Positions 1-8,700 of a stretch of 64,000 nucleotides of DNA are shown in pieces. The position numbers and the translations under genes are program-made. Source of the DNA: Anaerostipes sp. (GTDB lineage: Bacteria > Bacillota > Clostridia > Lachnospirales > Lachnospiraceae); contig NZ_JAGZSD010000008.1 of NCBI RefSeq assembly GCF_018381315.1, positions 1 to 64,000 on the forward strand, given 5' to 3'. Numbering within the stretch: position 1 is the stretch's first letter; each line of letters opens with the position of its first letter. Under the pieces are notes generated by a model that ran no database searches, was not told the DNA's origin, and saw nothing but the letters and a program-made list of their open reading frames with translations.

Positions 1-75
1 GATTACCTTTTTGATTACCTTTAGAAAAAGTAGCGTGCAAAGCTCCTTTCTATGCGGTTTTTTCCATGCGAACTA

Positions 76-98
76 GGGTTCGAGTCCCATTGCCGGCA
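76..98 (+). other. tRNA 3'-end fragment, probable integration-site scar (att)
   Basis: These 23 bases read as the 3' half of a tRNA T-arm (GGGTTCGAGTCCC) followed by an acceptor strand ending in GCCGGCA. No D-arm or anticodon arm precedes it. The T-stem bases just upstream (TA instead of the AT needed to pair) break the tRNA, so identity starts abruptly at the GGG. Such fragments are left where a mobile element has recombined into a tRNA 3' end. With this orientation the element would lie to the left, outside the window. What is seen is the fragment; the att interpretation is inference. Confidence 0.5.
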
Positions 99-128
99 TA
101 TTTATATTAAAGGGAATGCTTTAACAGC

Positions 129-161
129 AAAAACAGCTCTCCATTTTGGAGGGCTGTTTTT
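129..161 (-). terminator. Bidirectional intrinsic terminator after ilvB
   Basis: A 14-base arm (129-142) pairs with 148-161 around a short A/T loop, with one mismatch, and is flanked by T or A runs on both strands. It sits directly downstream of the acetolactate synthase stop codon and would also stop transcription arriving from the left. Confidence 0.75.
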
Positions 162-197
162 GTATTTGTATCCATTCTCAGGTATGTCGCCGCCTTC

Positions 198-1913
198 TCA
201 CTCAATCATACCATTCAGCGGACTTCCCGGCGGAACGATGGGCAGAACATTATCCTCCGGTCCGATCATAAACTCAATAACCGTCGGAACTTTTTTTGTT
301 CTCTTAGCCTCTGACAATGCAGCTCTTATGTCTTCACTCTTTTGCACACGGATTCCTTTTGCCCCATAACTTTCTGCCAGCCTCAGGAAATCAGGAATAT
401 ACTCAGGGCAGTCTGGCCGCGGAGCGCTGCATATGACAGGACAGCTCTGACGATAACGGGTACAGGTTCCAGAATAATGTCTGTCATAAAACATTTCCTG
501 CCATTGGCGTACATTTCCGAGATAACCGTTATTTAAAATGCACACAATCACCGGCAGTTCATAGGCCACTGCCGTAGCCAGTTCCTGTATGTTCATCTGA
601 AACCCTCCGTCTCCGCAGACAGAGACTACATCCTTATCCGGATTTCCCAGCTTCGCTCCGATGGCAGCCGGAAAGCCATAGCCCATCGTACCTAAGCCTC
701 CGGATGTAATCATCTGTTTTTTGTCAGTCAATTCAAGAAACTGTGCCGTCCAAAGCTGATTCTGCCCCACATCTGTCGTAATGACAGCACTTTCAAATAG
801 TTGATTGATTGCTTCTATCACGTCCCGGGCATTCATTTTATCTCTATATTTTGTCTTTAAAACCAGCGGATGCTGTTGTTTCCAGAGTGTGATCTGCCTT
901 CTCCATTCTTCAGTCTCCAGGACCTCCGCTGTTTCAGACAGTGCCGAGATCACTTCCCCGGCATCTGCTGCAATCGCCACATCCGCATGGATATTCCGGG
1001 AAATGATCTTTGGCTCTATGTCTGCATGGATCACTGATGCCTGACTGGCAAACTCATCTGTATTTCCGGTGACACGGTCGCTGAACCGGGTGCCGACAGC
1101 GAACAAAAGATCACACTGGCTGACTGCCGTGTTTGCCGCAAAACTTCCATGTATCCCTATATTTCCGGCATAGAGAGGATGGCTGGTTGGAAGAGCACCT
1201 TTCCCCATAATTGTTGTCACAACCGGAATGCCTGTTTTTTCTGCCAAACGTGTCATCTCCTTTCCGGCATGGGCGATGTTGACACCGCCTCCTGCCAAAA
1301 ACAGAGGCCTTCTTGACGTTTTTAAAAGTTCCGTCCCGCGTCTGATTTGTTCCAAACATACATCTGCTGCAGGCTGCAGTTTTTCACTGGCAGAATACAG
1401 ATCAGAACCAAGTTCCTGCTGTATATCCTTCGGCAGGTCAATGACTGCTGCTCCGGGTTTTCCGTTTTTGGCAGCTTCAAATGCCCTCTTTATGGCAGGC
1501 CCCAGTTCTTTCCGGTCTCGAACCGTCACTGCGTATTTGCAGACTGTCTTCATAATGGAGACGGTGTCAACCTCCTGGAAGGAGTCCTTTCCTATCAAAT
1601 TTCTCGGCACCTGCCCTGTAAAACAGACAAGGGGAACACTGTCCATATTGGCCGTGGCGATCCCTGTAACCAGATTCGCAGCGCCGGGACCGCTGGTCAC
1701 CAGACAGACGCCTGTTTTCCCTGTGGAGCGTGCATATCCGTCTGCGGCATGAACCAGACCCTGTTCATGCCGCGGAGTAATGACCCTTATATTCCTCTCA
1801 CCATAGAGCGCGTGAAATAAATCTATGGCCTGGCCTCCCGGATAGGCGAATAAGGTATCTGTTTTTTCTTCCTTCAGTGCTTTCACAACCAACTCCGCAC
1901 CTGATATCTGCAT
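198..1913 (-). CDS. ilvB: Acetolactate synthase, large (catalytic) subunit
   Basis: A thiamine-diphosphate enzyme that condenses two pyruvates to 2-acetolactate, the first step of valine/leucine synthesis or of acetoin formation. The start MQISGAELVV at 1913 is preceded by GGAGGAGATAAG and gives 571 residues, the usual family length. Visible signatures are the N-terminal YPGG..DLFHAL segment, the glutamate region around RHEQGLVHAADGYAR, and the C-terminal ThDP motif GDGGFQMNIQELATA. A Cys-rich insertion (CTRYRQSCPVICSAP) lies near residue 480. No regulatory subunit (ilvN) lies next to it in the window. The tetR-like gene upstream, the inverted repeat between them and the absence of other ilv genes suggest local control rather than a full branched-chain operon. 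A catabolic AlsS role is the alternative. Confidence 0.9.
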   Translation of the reverse strand: MQISGAELVVKALKEEKTDTLFAYPGGQAIDLFHALYGERNIRVITPRHEQGLVHAADGYARSTGKTGVCLVTSGPGAANLVTGIATANMDSVPLVCFTGQVPRNLIGKDSFQEVDTVSIMKTVCKYAVTVRDRKELGPAIKRAFEAAKNGKPGAAVIDLPKDIQQELGSDLYSASEKLQPAADVCLEQIRRGTELLKTSRRPLFLAGGGVNIAHAGKEMTRLAEKTGIPVVTTIMGKGALPTSHPLYAGNIGIHGSFAANTAVSQCDLLFAVGTRFSDRVTGNTDEFASQASVIHADIEPKIISRNIHADVAIAADAGEVISALSETAEVLETEEWRRQITLWKQQHPLVLKTKYRDKMNARDVIEAINQLFESAVITTDVGQNQLWTAQFLELTDKKQMITSGGLGTMGYGFPAAIGAKLGNPDKDVVSVCGDGGFQMNIQELATAVAYELPVIVCILNNGYLGNVRQWQEMFYDRHYSGTCTRYRQSCPVICSAPRPDCPEYIPDFLRLAESYGAKGIRVQKSEDIRAALSEAKRTKKVPTVIEFMIGPEDNVLPIVPPGSPLNGMIE

Positions 1914-1935
1914 CTTATCTCCTCCATTCTGCATG

Positions 1936-1967
1936 CTTCGTATGCAAGTAATTGCTTGCATACGAAG
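1936..1967. promoter_or_regulatory. Perfect 13-bp inverted repeat before ilvB, probable TetR operator
   Basis: CTTCGTATGCAAG and its exact complement are separated by six bases. The site starts 23 bases upstream of the ilvB start codon and lies immediately downstream of a weak minus-strand promoter candidate (TTGTCC, 17 bases, CATATT at 1969-1997). Repressor binding here would block ilvB transcription. There is no T-run, so it is not a normal terminator. A related half-site, ACTTGCAT, occurs at the tetR transcription start. The assignment to the neighbouring TetR protein is inference. Confidence 0.6.
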
Positions 1968-2004
1968 GAATATGATGCGGTACTGCCGCCAGGACAATAC
2001 CGCT

Positions 2005-2586
2005 CTATTTGTTGTTTTGAATCCCCCGCAAAAACACAGTGACTGTTTGTTTGATAAATCTCTCTCTGCCGATCCCCATAAGTTCCCGGTCAAACGAAGC
2101 ATTCAGGAATGTAAAGCCAAAGGTACTGGAGAAAAACGCCAGGGCCAGGGCCTCAAAATCCAGTTTGGGTATCTTCCCTTTTTGCTCCATCTGTTCAAAA
2201 TACTCTGTGAGCGATGACAGAAAGGCCTGGGGAATCTTCATAATAAAAGGGGCCGTGTCCTCATAAATCTGAGGAGCCCTGAGTCCGACGGACAGCTTGA
2301 CAAAGTCCGGAGTTATCCTTTTCATATATTCTCTCATAAACATCTCCAGATCCTGTTGTAAATCCCACCGAATATCACAAAAAACCTCCGGTGTCAGATT
2401 GCCTCTCCATTTTTCCTGATCTATACCGCTCATGACGATACATTTCTTATTCTGAAATTTCCGGAACAGAGTACACTCGTTGACCCCTGCCTTCTTTGCG
2501 ATGTCTTTTGTGGTGGTTGCCGTGTAGCCTTTATCCCTTACCAGGGACATGGCAGCATCTATGATTTTCTGACTGGTCTCATCCAT
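2005..2586 (-). CDS. TetR/AcrR family transcriptional regulator
   Basis: A 193-residue one-component regulator. Residues 1-55 form the TetR HTH (IIDAAMSLVRDKGY, then TTKDIAKKAGVNECTLFRKF). The rest is the helical ligand-binding and dimerisation domain with no recognisable ligand signature. The start MDETSQ at 2586 was chosen over an upstream TTG because TetR proteins begin this way and a purine-rich GGGAGGG lies upstream. It has a strong promoter (2626-2654) and is followed 91 bases later by ilvB in the same direction. It probably controls itself and ilvB; the ligand is unknown. Confidence 0.85.
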   Translation of the reverse strand: MDETSQKIIDAAMSLVRDKGYTATTTKDIAKKAGVNECTLFRKFQNKKCIVMSGIDQEKWRGNLTPEVFCDIRWDLQQDLEMFMREYMKRITPDFVKLSVGLRAPQIYEDTAPFIMKIPQAFLSSLTEYFEQMEQKGKIPKLDFEALALAFFSSTFGFTFLNASFDRELMGIGRERFIKQTVTVFLRGIQNNK

Positions 2587-2607
2587 AAATTTTTGTTTCC
2601 CTCCCTG

Positions 2608-2654
2608 ATGCAAGTGCTTACTTTCATTGTATCTTTTCTCCCGGAAGGTGTCAA
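2608..2654 (-). promoter_or_regulatory. tetR promoter with possible operator
   Basis: On the minus strand TTGACA (2649-2654), a 17-base spacer and TACAAT (2626-2631) form a near-consensus sigma-A promoter. Just downstream, at the predicted start, AAGTAAGCACTTGC is an imperfect palindrome sharing ACTTGCAT with the inverted repeat before ilvB. This fits autoregulation by the TetR protein. Confidence 0.6.
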
Positions 2655-2655
2655 G

Positions 2656-2701
2656 AAAAAGCCGGGTGAATCTGACTTCTCAGTCAAACACCCGGCTTTT
2701 T
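2656..2701 (-). terminator. Terminator after BFD-like gene
   Basis: Thirteen-base perfect arms (AAAAAGCCGGGTG / CACCCGGCTTTTT) surround a 20-base loop. It lies directly downstream of the small ferredoxin-like gene, and the T-run works on both strands. The tetR -35 box begins right beside it. Confidence 0.85.
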
Positions 2702-2711
2702 ACATTCGGTC

Positions 2712-2891
2712 TTATTTTGATTTTAACTCTGTAAGTAATTCTTCAATATCGTCAAGACATGCCCCGCAGATGCTGCCTGCACCTGTGGCATCTTTGACTG
2801 CATCTACTGTAGTTGCGCCGTCTTCATAGGCATCTATTACTTCTCCCACGGTCACATCGACGCATGGACAGATGATATCATCTCGTTCCAT
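2712..2891 (-). CDS. BFD-like [2Fe-2S]-binding small protein
   Basis: A 59-residue protein with the four-cysteine layout of the bacterioferritin-associated-ferredoxin-like [2Fe-2S] domain: CPC near the N-terminus and CGAC around residue 47, separated by VTVGEVIDAYEDGATTVDAV. The domain binds a 2Fe-2S cluster and is usually an electron-transfer partner. The second ATG (MERDD, 2891) is preferred because GGAGG sits at proper spacing before it; an ATG five codons upstream overlaps that ribosome site. It is monocistronic, with its own terminator. The partner protein is not evident in the window. Confidence 0.75.
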   Translation of the reverse strand: MERDDIICPCVDVTVGEVIDAYEDGATTVDAVKDATGAGSICGACLDDIEELLTELKSK

Positions 2892-2949
2892 TCCTTCCAC
2901 CTCCATTATTTTATGGAGTTATTATGAACCTAAAATTCGCAGAATATAC

Positions 2950-4089
2950 TTATTTCTTCTCAACTTTCTCCAAAAGACCTTTTTTCTTCAGTCTCTCATT
3001 GGCCGCATCTCTCAGCAGTGCATAAATGACAGAGCAGGCCGGAATGCTGACAAACATGCCCGGAACTCCGGCCAGATTGCCGCCCACCGTCACTGCCACC
3101 AGAACCCAGATTGCCGGAAGGCCTACAGAATTCCCTACGACATGAGGATAAATCAGATTCCCCTCTATCTGCTGTACTACAACAAACATGATAACAAAGA
3201 TAATCATTTTAAACGGGCTTACCATAAAAATCAAAACTGCCCCCAAGGTACTGCCGATGAACCCGCCCAAGATCGGTATCAGGGAAGTGACTCCGATAAA
3301 CATTGCGATCAGCATAGCATAAGGCAGACCTATAATATTCATGCATACAAAAATAATGGTGCCCAAAATCACCGCTTCCGTACACTGGCCGGACAAAAAG
3401 CTTGAGAAAGCCTGATTGCACATATTCCCAATATATACGATACGGTCTGCATAAGCTTCTTTCAGATAGGAATACAAAAGCTTCTTGGTCTGTAATATCA
3501 GCTTCTCCTTCTTCAGCAGCGCATTTACGGCGAACACTATTCCCAGAAGGAAGGTCACCACAGTCTGAACAGCAGAACTGATCACTGAGACTGTAGATCC
3601 GAGCACGCTGCTGGCACTGGATTGAAAGAACATCATCAGCTCACTGCTGATTTTATTCCAGTCCAGATCAATTTTCATCAGGTTCTGTTTTGTAAGCAGC
3701 GGATTATTGGAAAGTTTCTGCAAAAAGTCTTTGATCTCCTCAATATATCCGGGAATGCTGGATGCCAGGCTGTAAAGTGTATTGGCAAGCTCCGGCAGGA
3801 TCAGAAAACTGATCAGCACCAGGACTCCGATAATACAGATAATTGCCAGCATCAGGCTCAGGGCTCTCTTTCCCTTTTTTACTTTGGAAAACAGGCGGTT
3901 TTCAAAAAATCTCATTGGCACATTGATGATAAATGCCATACATCCCCCGATTACAAACGGAAAAACTACAGAGATGAGATAGGAGATCCCTTTTAATATG
4001 TAGCTTATGTTGCTGACCCCCAGATAGAGAAGGATGCCAAAAGCTACAAGTCCGAAGAATCCCTGGGTATTTTTATTGTAAAATTTCAT
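2950..4089 (-). CDS. AI-2E family transporter (PerM/TqsA-like membrane protein)
   Basis: A 379-residue polytopic membrane protein with about eight hydrophobic segments in the arrangement of the AI-2E/YdiK family. Helices near the N-terminus (GLVAFGILLYLGV, ISVVFPFVIGGCMAF) precede a soluble middle part (SSIPGYIEEIKDFLQKLS). A C-terminal block follows with GVTSLIPILGGFIGSTLGAVLIF and QQIEGNLIYPHVVGNSVGLPAIWVL, which are typical of the family. Members export small molecules or ions; a quorum-signal role was shown for only a few, so substrate is unknown here. A GGAG ribosome site precedes the ATG. It is followed by the ferredoxin gene after about 58 bases. Confidence 0.85.
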   Translation of the reverse strand: MKFYNKNTQGFFGLVAFGILLYLGVSNISYILKGISYLISVVFPFVIGGCMAFIINVPMRFFENRLFSKVKKGKRALSLMLAIICIIGVLVLISFLILPELANTLYSLASSIPGYIEEIKDFLQKLSNNPLLTKQNLMKIDLDWNKISSELMMFFQSSASSVLGSTVSVISSAVQTVVTFLLGIVFAVNALLKKEKLILQTKKLLYSYLKEAYADRIVYIGNMCNQAFSSFLSGQCTEAVILGTIIFVCMNIIGLPYAMLIAMFIGVTSLIPILGGFIGSTLGAVLIFMVSPFKMIIFVIMFVVVQQIEGNLIYPHVVGNSVGLPAIWVLVAVTVGGNLAGVPGMFVSIPACSVIYALLRDAANERLKKKGLLEKVEKK

Positions 4090-4245
4090 ATCATACAGCT
4101 CCTTTTAAAAGATATTAAACAATTATACCGGAAATGAAATCAGATATCCAGAGATATTAAAAAAGATTCGGATTGTTGTTGTATTTCTAAGTTTTTCCAT
4201 GGTAAGATAGAGTTGTACAAAATGCAAAATGGAGTGATGATACCA

Positions 4246-4974
4246 ATGAACATTTACATATATAACAATAACCGGAGAAACACCGCAGAAAATATAGATA
4301 TACTGGCCAGTATCGCAGAAAAGTACAAGTACAGCATAAATGTTTATGAATACAGCAACAAGGACGAGTTTGTATTCGATCTTTCCTCTCATCCCGAGAG
4401 AGCAGATATCATCTTTCTGCGGATATCCAAATCCAAAGATGAACAGATCACCGGACTTGAGGCTGCAAAGAGTCTGAGGAAACTCTGCTGCCATGCCCTG
4501 CTCATTTATGTCTCTGCCAACAAACAGCTGGCTGCGGATACATTTCCGACGTTTCCTTTTTATTATTTTTATACGAAACACCTGACCTTTGAAGAGTTTG
4601 AAAATATCTATGTAAAAGCTCTTTCACTTGCCCAGAGAAGACGGAACCGGCTGTTTCAGTGCGGCAGTGATGCAGATGAACACATCATTCCTTTGACTGA
4701 TATTTACTATTTTGAGATTTTTCAAAGAATTACTACTGTATATCACAATAATACAAGTTTTTCTTTTTATAAATCCATGTCCTGCCTGGAAAAAGAGTTG
4801 ACTCCAAAAGGATTTTTGCGTATCCACAGGTCCTACCTCATTAACCTGCGCCACATTGACCAGATCACTGACCACTCCGTACGGCTCACTAACGGATTTG
4901 TTCTTCCAATTGGAACTACCTATCTGAGCCAGGTCCGAAAAACGCTCACTCAGCTGAAGATCTATTCCATATAA
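4246..4974 (+). CDS. LytTR-family DNA-binding regulator with degenerate receiver domain
   Basis: A 242-residue protein. The N-terminal 115 residues resemble a CheY receiver, but where the phospho-acceptor aspartate should follow the third strand the sequence reads IIFLRISKSK, so the aspartate is missing. The C-terminal 100 residues are a LytTR DNA-binding domain (IYYFEIFQRITTVYH, then GFLRIHRSYLINLRHI and GFVLPIGTTYLSQVR). The ATG at 4246 was chosen because GGAG lies 11 bases upstream. It is followed after 18 bases by a paralogue with an intact receiver, so the two are probably co-transcribed and may heterodimerise. No sensor kinase is adjacent. The activating signal is unknown. Confidence 0.8.
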   Translation: MNIYIYNNNRRNTAENIDILASIAEKYKYSINVYEYSNKDEFVFDLSSHPERADIIFLRISKSKDEQITGLEAAKSLRKLCCHALLIYVSANKQLAADTFPTFPFYYFYTKHLTFEEFENIYVKALSLAQRRRNRLFQCGSDADEHIIPLTDIYYFEIFQRITTVYHNNTSFSFYKSMSCLEKELTPKGFLRIHRSYLINLRHIDQITDHSVRLTNGFVLPIGTTYLSQVRKTLTQLKIYSI

Positions 4975-4992
4975 AATAAAGAAGGTGATATT

Positions 4993-5736
4993 ATGTTTTC
5001 TATCTGTTTTTGTGATAATTCCTATACCACCATTAAAAAATACACGGAACTTTTTCAGTCGATGGCAGTAAGACATCAGATCCCTGTAAGTATCCGTGCC
5101 TTTTCCTCCGGAAAAGACCTTCTCACCTATTTGGAAAATCCAAACCATTTTTTCGATCTTTATTTTATTGATACGGAGCTGAAAGGAATCAGCGGAATTG
5201 ATACCGCGCTTCGTCTCAGAGATTTTGATCCAAACGGGCTGGTCATTTTCCTGGGCATCCGCCCGGAATATGCAGGTGATTGTTTTGCCGCTTTACCATT
5301 TAACTACATCATCAAATCACGGCTTAACTATACCAGAGGCGAATCTGCTTTTCTCAGTGCTTACTCTATTTTTAAGCAGAGAAAGCAGCCATTCATTGTG
5401 TGCAGGAACCGGTCTGCCTATCAGTGCATCAGGCTTTCCGATATTTCACACTTTGAAGCTCTCGGCCGCCTTGCTGTGGTCCACTTTAACAGCCGTACTT
5501 TTGAGTTCTATTCTAAGTTGAATATCATAGAGCAGGCCGTAAAAAACAGAGGATTCATCCGTGTTCACCGCTCTTATATTGTGAATCTCTCTTATATTTC
5601 AGACGCGGATAAGGAAAATATTTATCTTACAGACAATGAATCTCCGATTCCCATCGGACAGGTTTATCTCAAACAAGTACGCAGAGAGACTTTTCCTTTT
5701 TTCTCTCTCAACGCTTCCAGACTGTCCGCAAAATAA
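4993..5736 (+). CDS. LytTR-family response regulator
   Basis: A 247-residue response regulator of the AgrA/LytR type. Residues 1-120 are a receiver with an aspartate at the expected position (LYFIDTELKGISGID), unlike its upstream paralogue. Residues 140-235 are a LytTR domain (ISHFEALGRLAVVHF, GFIRVHRSYIVNLSYI, SPIPIGQVYLKQVRR). The ribosome site GAAGGTGATATT precedes the start. It ends at a strong bidirectional terminator facing the large surface-protein gene. LytTR regulators commonly control surface and peptide-signalling genes, so a link to the neighbouring adhesin-like genes is plausible but unproven. Confidence 0.85.
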   Translation: MFSICFCDNSYTTIKKYTELFQSMAVRHQIPVSIRAFSSGKDLLTYLENPNHFFDLYFIDTELKGISGIDTALRLRDFDPNGLVIFLGIRPEYAGDCFAALPFNYIIKSRLNYTRGESAFLSAYSIFKQRKQPFIVCRNRSAYQCIRLSDISHFEALGRLAVVHFNSRTFEFYSKLNIIEQAVKNRGFIRVHRSYIVNLSYISDADKENIYLTDNESPIPIGQVYLKQVRRETFPFFSLNASRLSAK

Positions 5737-5784
5737 AAGAAGGGCTTTTGCACTCTGATTTTGGATTGCAAAAGTCCTTCTTTT
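5735..5784. terminator. Bidirectional terminator between LytTR operon and surface-protein gene
   Basis: Eighteen-base arms (AAAAGAAGGGCTTTTGCA with TGCAAAAGTCCTTCTTTT, one mismatch) lie between two convergent genes, with T-runs on both strands. Confidence 0.85.
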
Positions 5785-5799
5785 CATAGACGTCTTCTT

Positions 5800-8700
5800 T
5801 TAAGATTTGTTCTTTTTATTTCTATATAATAGGGTCACCATTGCTCCGCCTATAGTAAACAGTGCAAAGAGTACAGGTATATCTGCAGTGTCACCGGTTT
5901 TTGCCACAGATTCTTCACTTTGGCTGCTTTCCTGGATCTCTTCTCCTTCCCATGAGTAATTCCGTTCTTTCTTTTTCTTTGTTTTGCTTCCGCCTTCGTT
6001 CTTATCCTTTGACGGAGTACTCTCATCTTTTTTAGTATCCTTTGTCCAATGCGCTTTTAAGGAGATGTCAGAGTGGACCGGAGTTTCAAAATCCCATTTT
6101 TGTTCTTTTCCATTCTCATCTTTATAGTACCAGCCCTTAAATACATAGCCATCCCGTCCCGGCTCTTTTGGTTCCACCGCACACGTTCCTCCGGTTACTG
6201 TCTGGGTTTGCGGGGTGTAATCTCCTCCGTTGGGGTTAAAGCTTACCTTGTGCTCTCCTGTCAGAGTGACGGTAACCTTCGCTTCCTTTCCCCCTGCGAC
6301 AGAAAATGTCAGACGAAATGCTCCTGTCTTTCCTGCCTGCTTTGCAGTATTTAGCTCTTCCATCTCTCCCCTGCTGATGCTGATCTCTGCATTGTTTCTG
6401 TTTTCATCTTTTCCCTTGGCTTTGCACAGGCTGATCAGCTCTTCCTCTGTAAAAGCATTTCCCCCTGTCTTATGTACCGCATCACTGGCCGCAACGGAAG
6501 GTTCCGGGTTCCCCGGATCTGACCCGGCTCCGTCTGTTCCCTCATCTCTCAGATAAACTGTGACAGTCACCTTTGATCCGTTGGCTGTCTGAATCGTCAG
6601 CGAAAAATTCCCGGTTTCTCCGGCCTTCTTTGCCTTGTTAATACAGTCGATCTGATCCGGTTCAGCAAAAATCAGGTCTTTTGTGTCAATCTCATGTCCG
6701 TTTTCATCAAAAGCCCTGGCTTTCGTCAGGTCCATCAGCTGGTCTTCTGTAAACTCAGCCCCTCCGGTCCTGCTGATCACATTCATTCCTTTGATGCTCT
6801 CTTTCTTATCCGGATCCTCTGTGACCTCATCGTATCCAACCAAAGATACCTTGACTTTTACCTGGTTTCCGTCTCCCGCTGTATAGGTCAGGTCAAACAC
6901 GCCTGTTTTTCCGGAAGTTTTCGCTTCATTGATCTTTTGAAACTGTTCTGCATCTATCTTAAAATCTTCCAGAGAGATCGTATTTCCTTCTTTGTCTTTT
7001 CCTTTGATTTCCCCATATTTTTTCAGCTGTTCTTCTGTGAAGGCATCTCCCCCGGTATCCTGAACAAAATCATTGGCTCCGATCACCGGTGTAGGATTCT
7101 CCGGGTCAAACTTGGAGGCATCGGTTCCGCTGTCCCTGAGCGATACGGTCACCGTAACTTTTGTTCCCTCCGGTGTCTGAAACGTCAGCGGATAGTCTCC
7201 AACCTTTCCTGACATCTTTGCCTTGTTGACAGCCTCAATCTGGCCAGTATCTGTAAAAGTCAGGTCCCCTGTTGGAAAATTGGTCCCGTTCTCCTGTTTT
7301 CCATTGACCTTTGTCAGCTCCTTTAACTGGTCTTTGGTGAATCCATTCCCACCGGTCTTGCTGATCACATGGTTGGCTCCGATCTGCTCTTTCGTATCCT
7401 TTGCAATGGTATTTTCGTCCCGGTACGGGCCAAAGTAGATTTTTGTATAGTATTTTTCTACAGAAATAGCCGTATCAGAGTGAAACGGACTTTCATCTGT
7501 AAAGTTATAATTGTCTTCGGTTGTTCCGTCCTGGATATAACCCTGATATCCCACATTTGGTGATGCAATCACATTTGTTACAGTTCCCTCCGGATCTCCA
7601 ATTGGCGGTTTCCCGCATCCAATTCCTGGCATATTGGTATCTTGGTCGCCTACCGCTTTTACTATTGTATCGCCTCCGCTGATAACAATATTTGAGATAT
7701 CAACTTTTGCTTTTCCGTTATAAAATGCTTCTTCTACGTCACTTCCGCCGGAACCGATTCCCGGAGAATCCATGCCACCTGCTGCATATACGGTTCCTCC
7801 GGTAATATAGATACCATCAACTGGTGTCCATGATCCGCTTCCAAGGCCTGCACAATGCTCTCCTCCAATTGCAGTGACAATTCCTCCTGAAATCACAATA
7901 TTTTTTGTATATCCTTTTTCAACAACATAGCTGTTGCATCCTGCTCCAATAGCACTGTTATGTGCACCCGCCTGCGCTGTAATGATTCCTCCCTTTATTG
8001 TTAAATTTGAAAATCCAGTTTCATTTTTCACATTTCTGTTTATAAGCATATTTCCAATAGCAGTAGCGTGGTTTTCCGTTCCTTCTGCATCCAAACTCCC
8101 ACAAATATCCTCTGAACACTTATGTTCCTGTTCTTTAACGTGCTCACATTGCAAAGTTAATGTAGTATCATCCACACCATCTTTCACTAATGCCCCATAA
8201 TTTGATTTGCCACAAGACAATTTATTTTTCCCAATCAGCGTTATTATGACATTTGCATGGGATACCGTCACACAGTTTTCACTCCTGCTTTGGTTGGTGA
8301 TGCTGACATTGTCAAATATCAGCTCCGTCGTTACTCCCGGATCTACCACAATCTTGTTGGCTGTCGTCTTCCCCGTGATCCGGTAGCCTTTGGGATTCAG
8401 ACTGCTCTCTGCCTGAGGAAGTCCTCCGCCCACTGCTCCTGTTGCTTTGATCTGAATACTTCCTTTGCTCACATCCAGCTGGGTCTGTGTATTCTGCGGC
8501 TGGGTTTCTCCATTTTCTTTTTTCCCAGTCTCCTTTGTGTCTGCCCTCTTTATTTTCGCGGCACGCTTTTCTTCTGTACTGAGGACAGACTCCGTTTTTT
8601 CCTCTGTCTGCTCGTCTATTATTTCAGTTCCGTTTAGCTCATTTTCTTCTCCTTTCCCCTCTTCTGATTCTGGCTGCTCCTGATCCTGCTGCTCCCGGTT

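Noticed and set aside
1436..1520. Intein or insertion in ilvB
   Set aside because: The Cys-rich segment near residue 480 is too short for an intein and the frame is continuous; it is a family length variant.
1228..1820. Plus-strand open frames of up to 174 residues inside ilvB
   Set aside because: They overlap a clear acetolactate synthase gene and lack ribosome sites; shadow frames.
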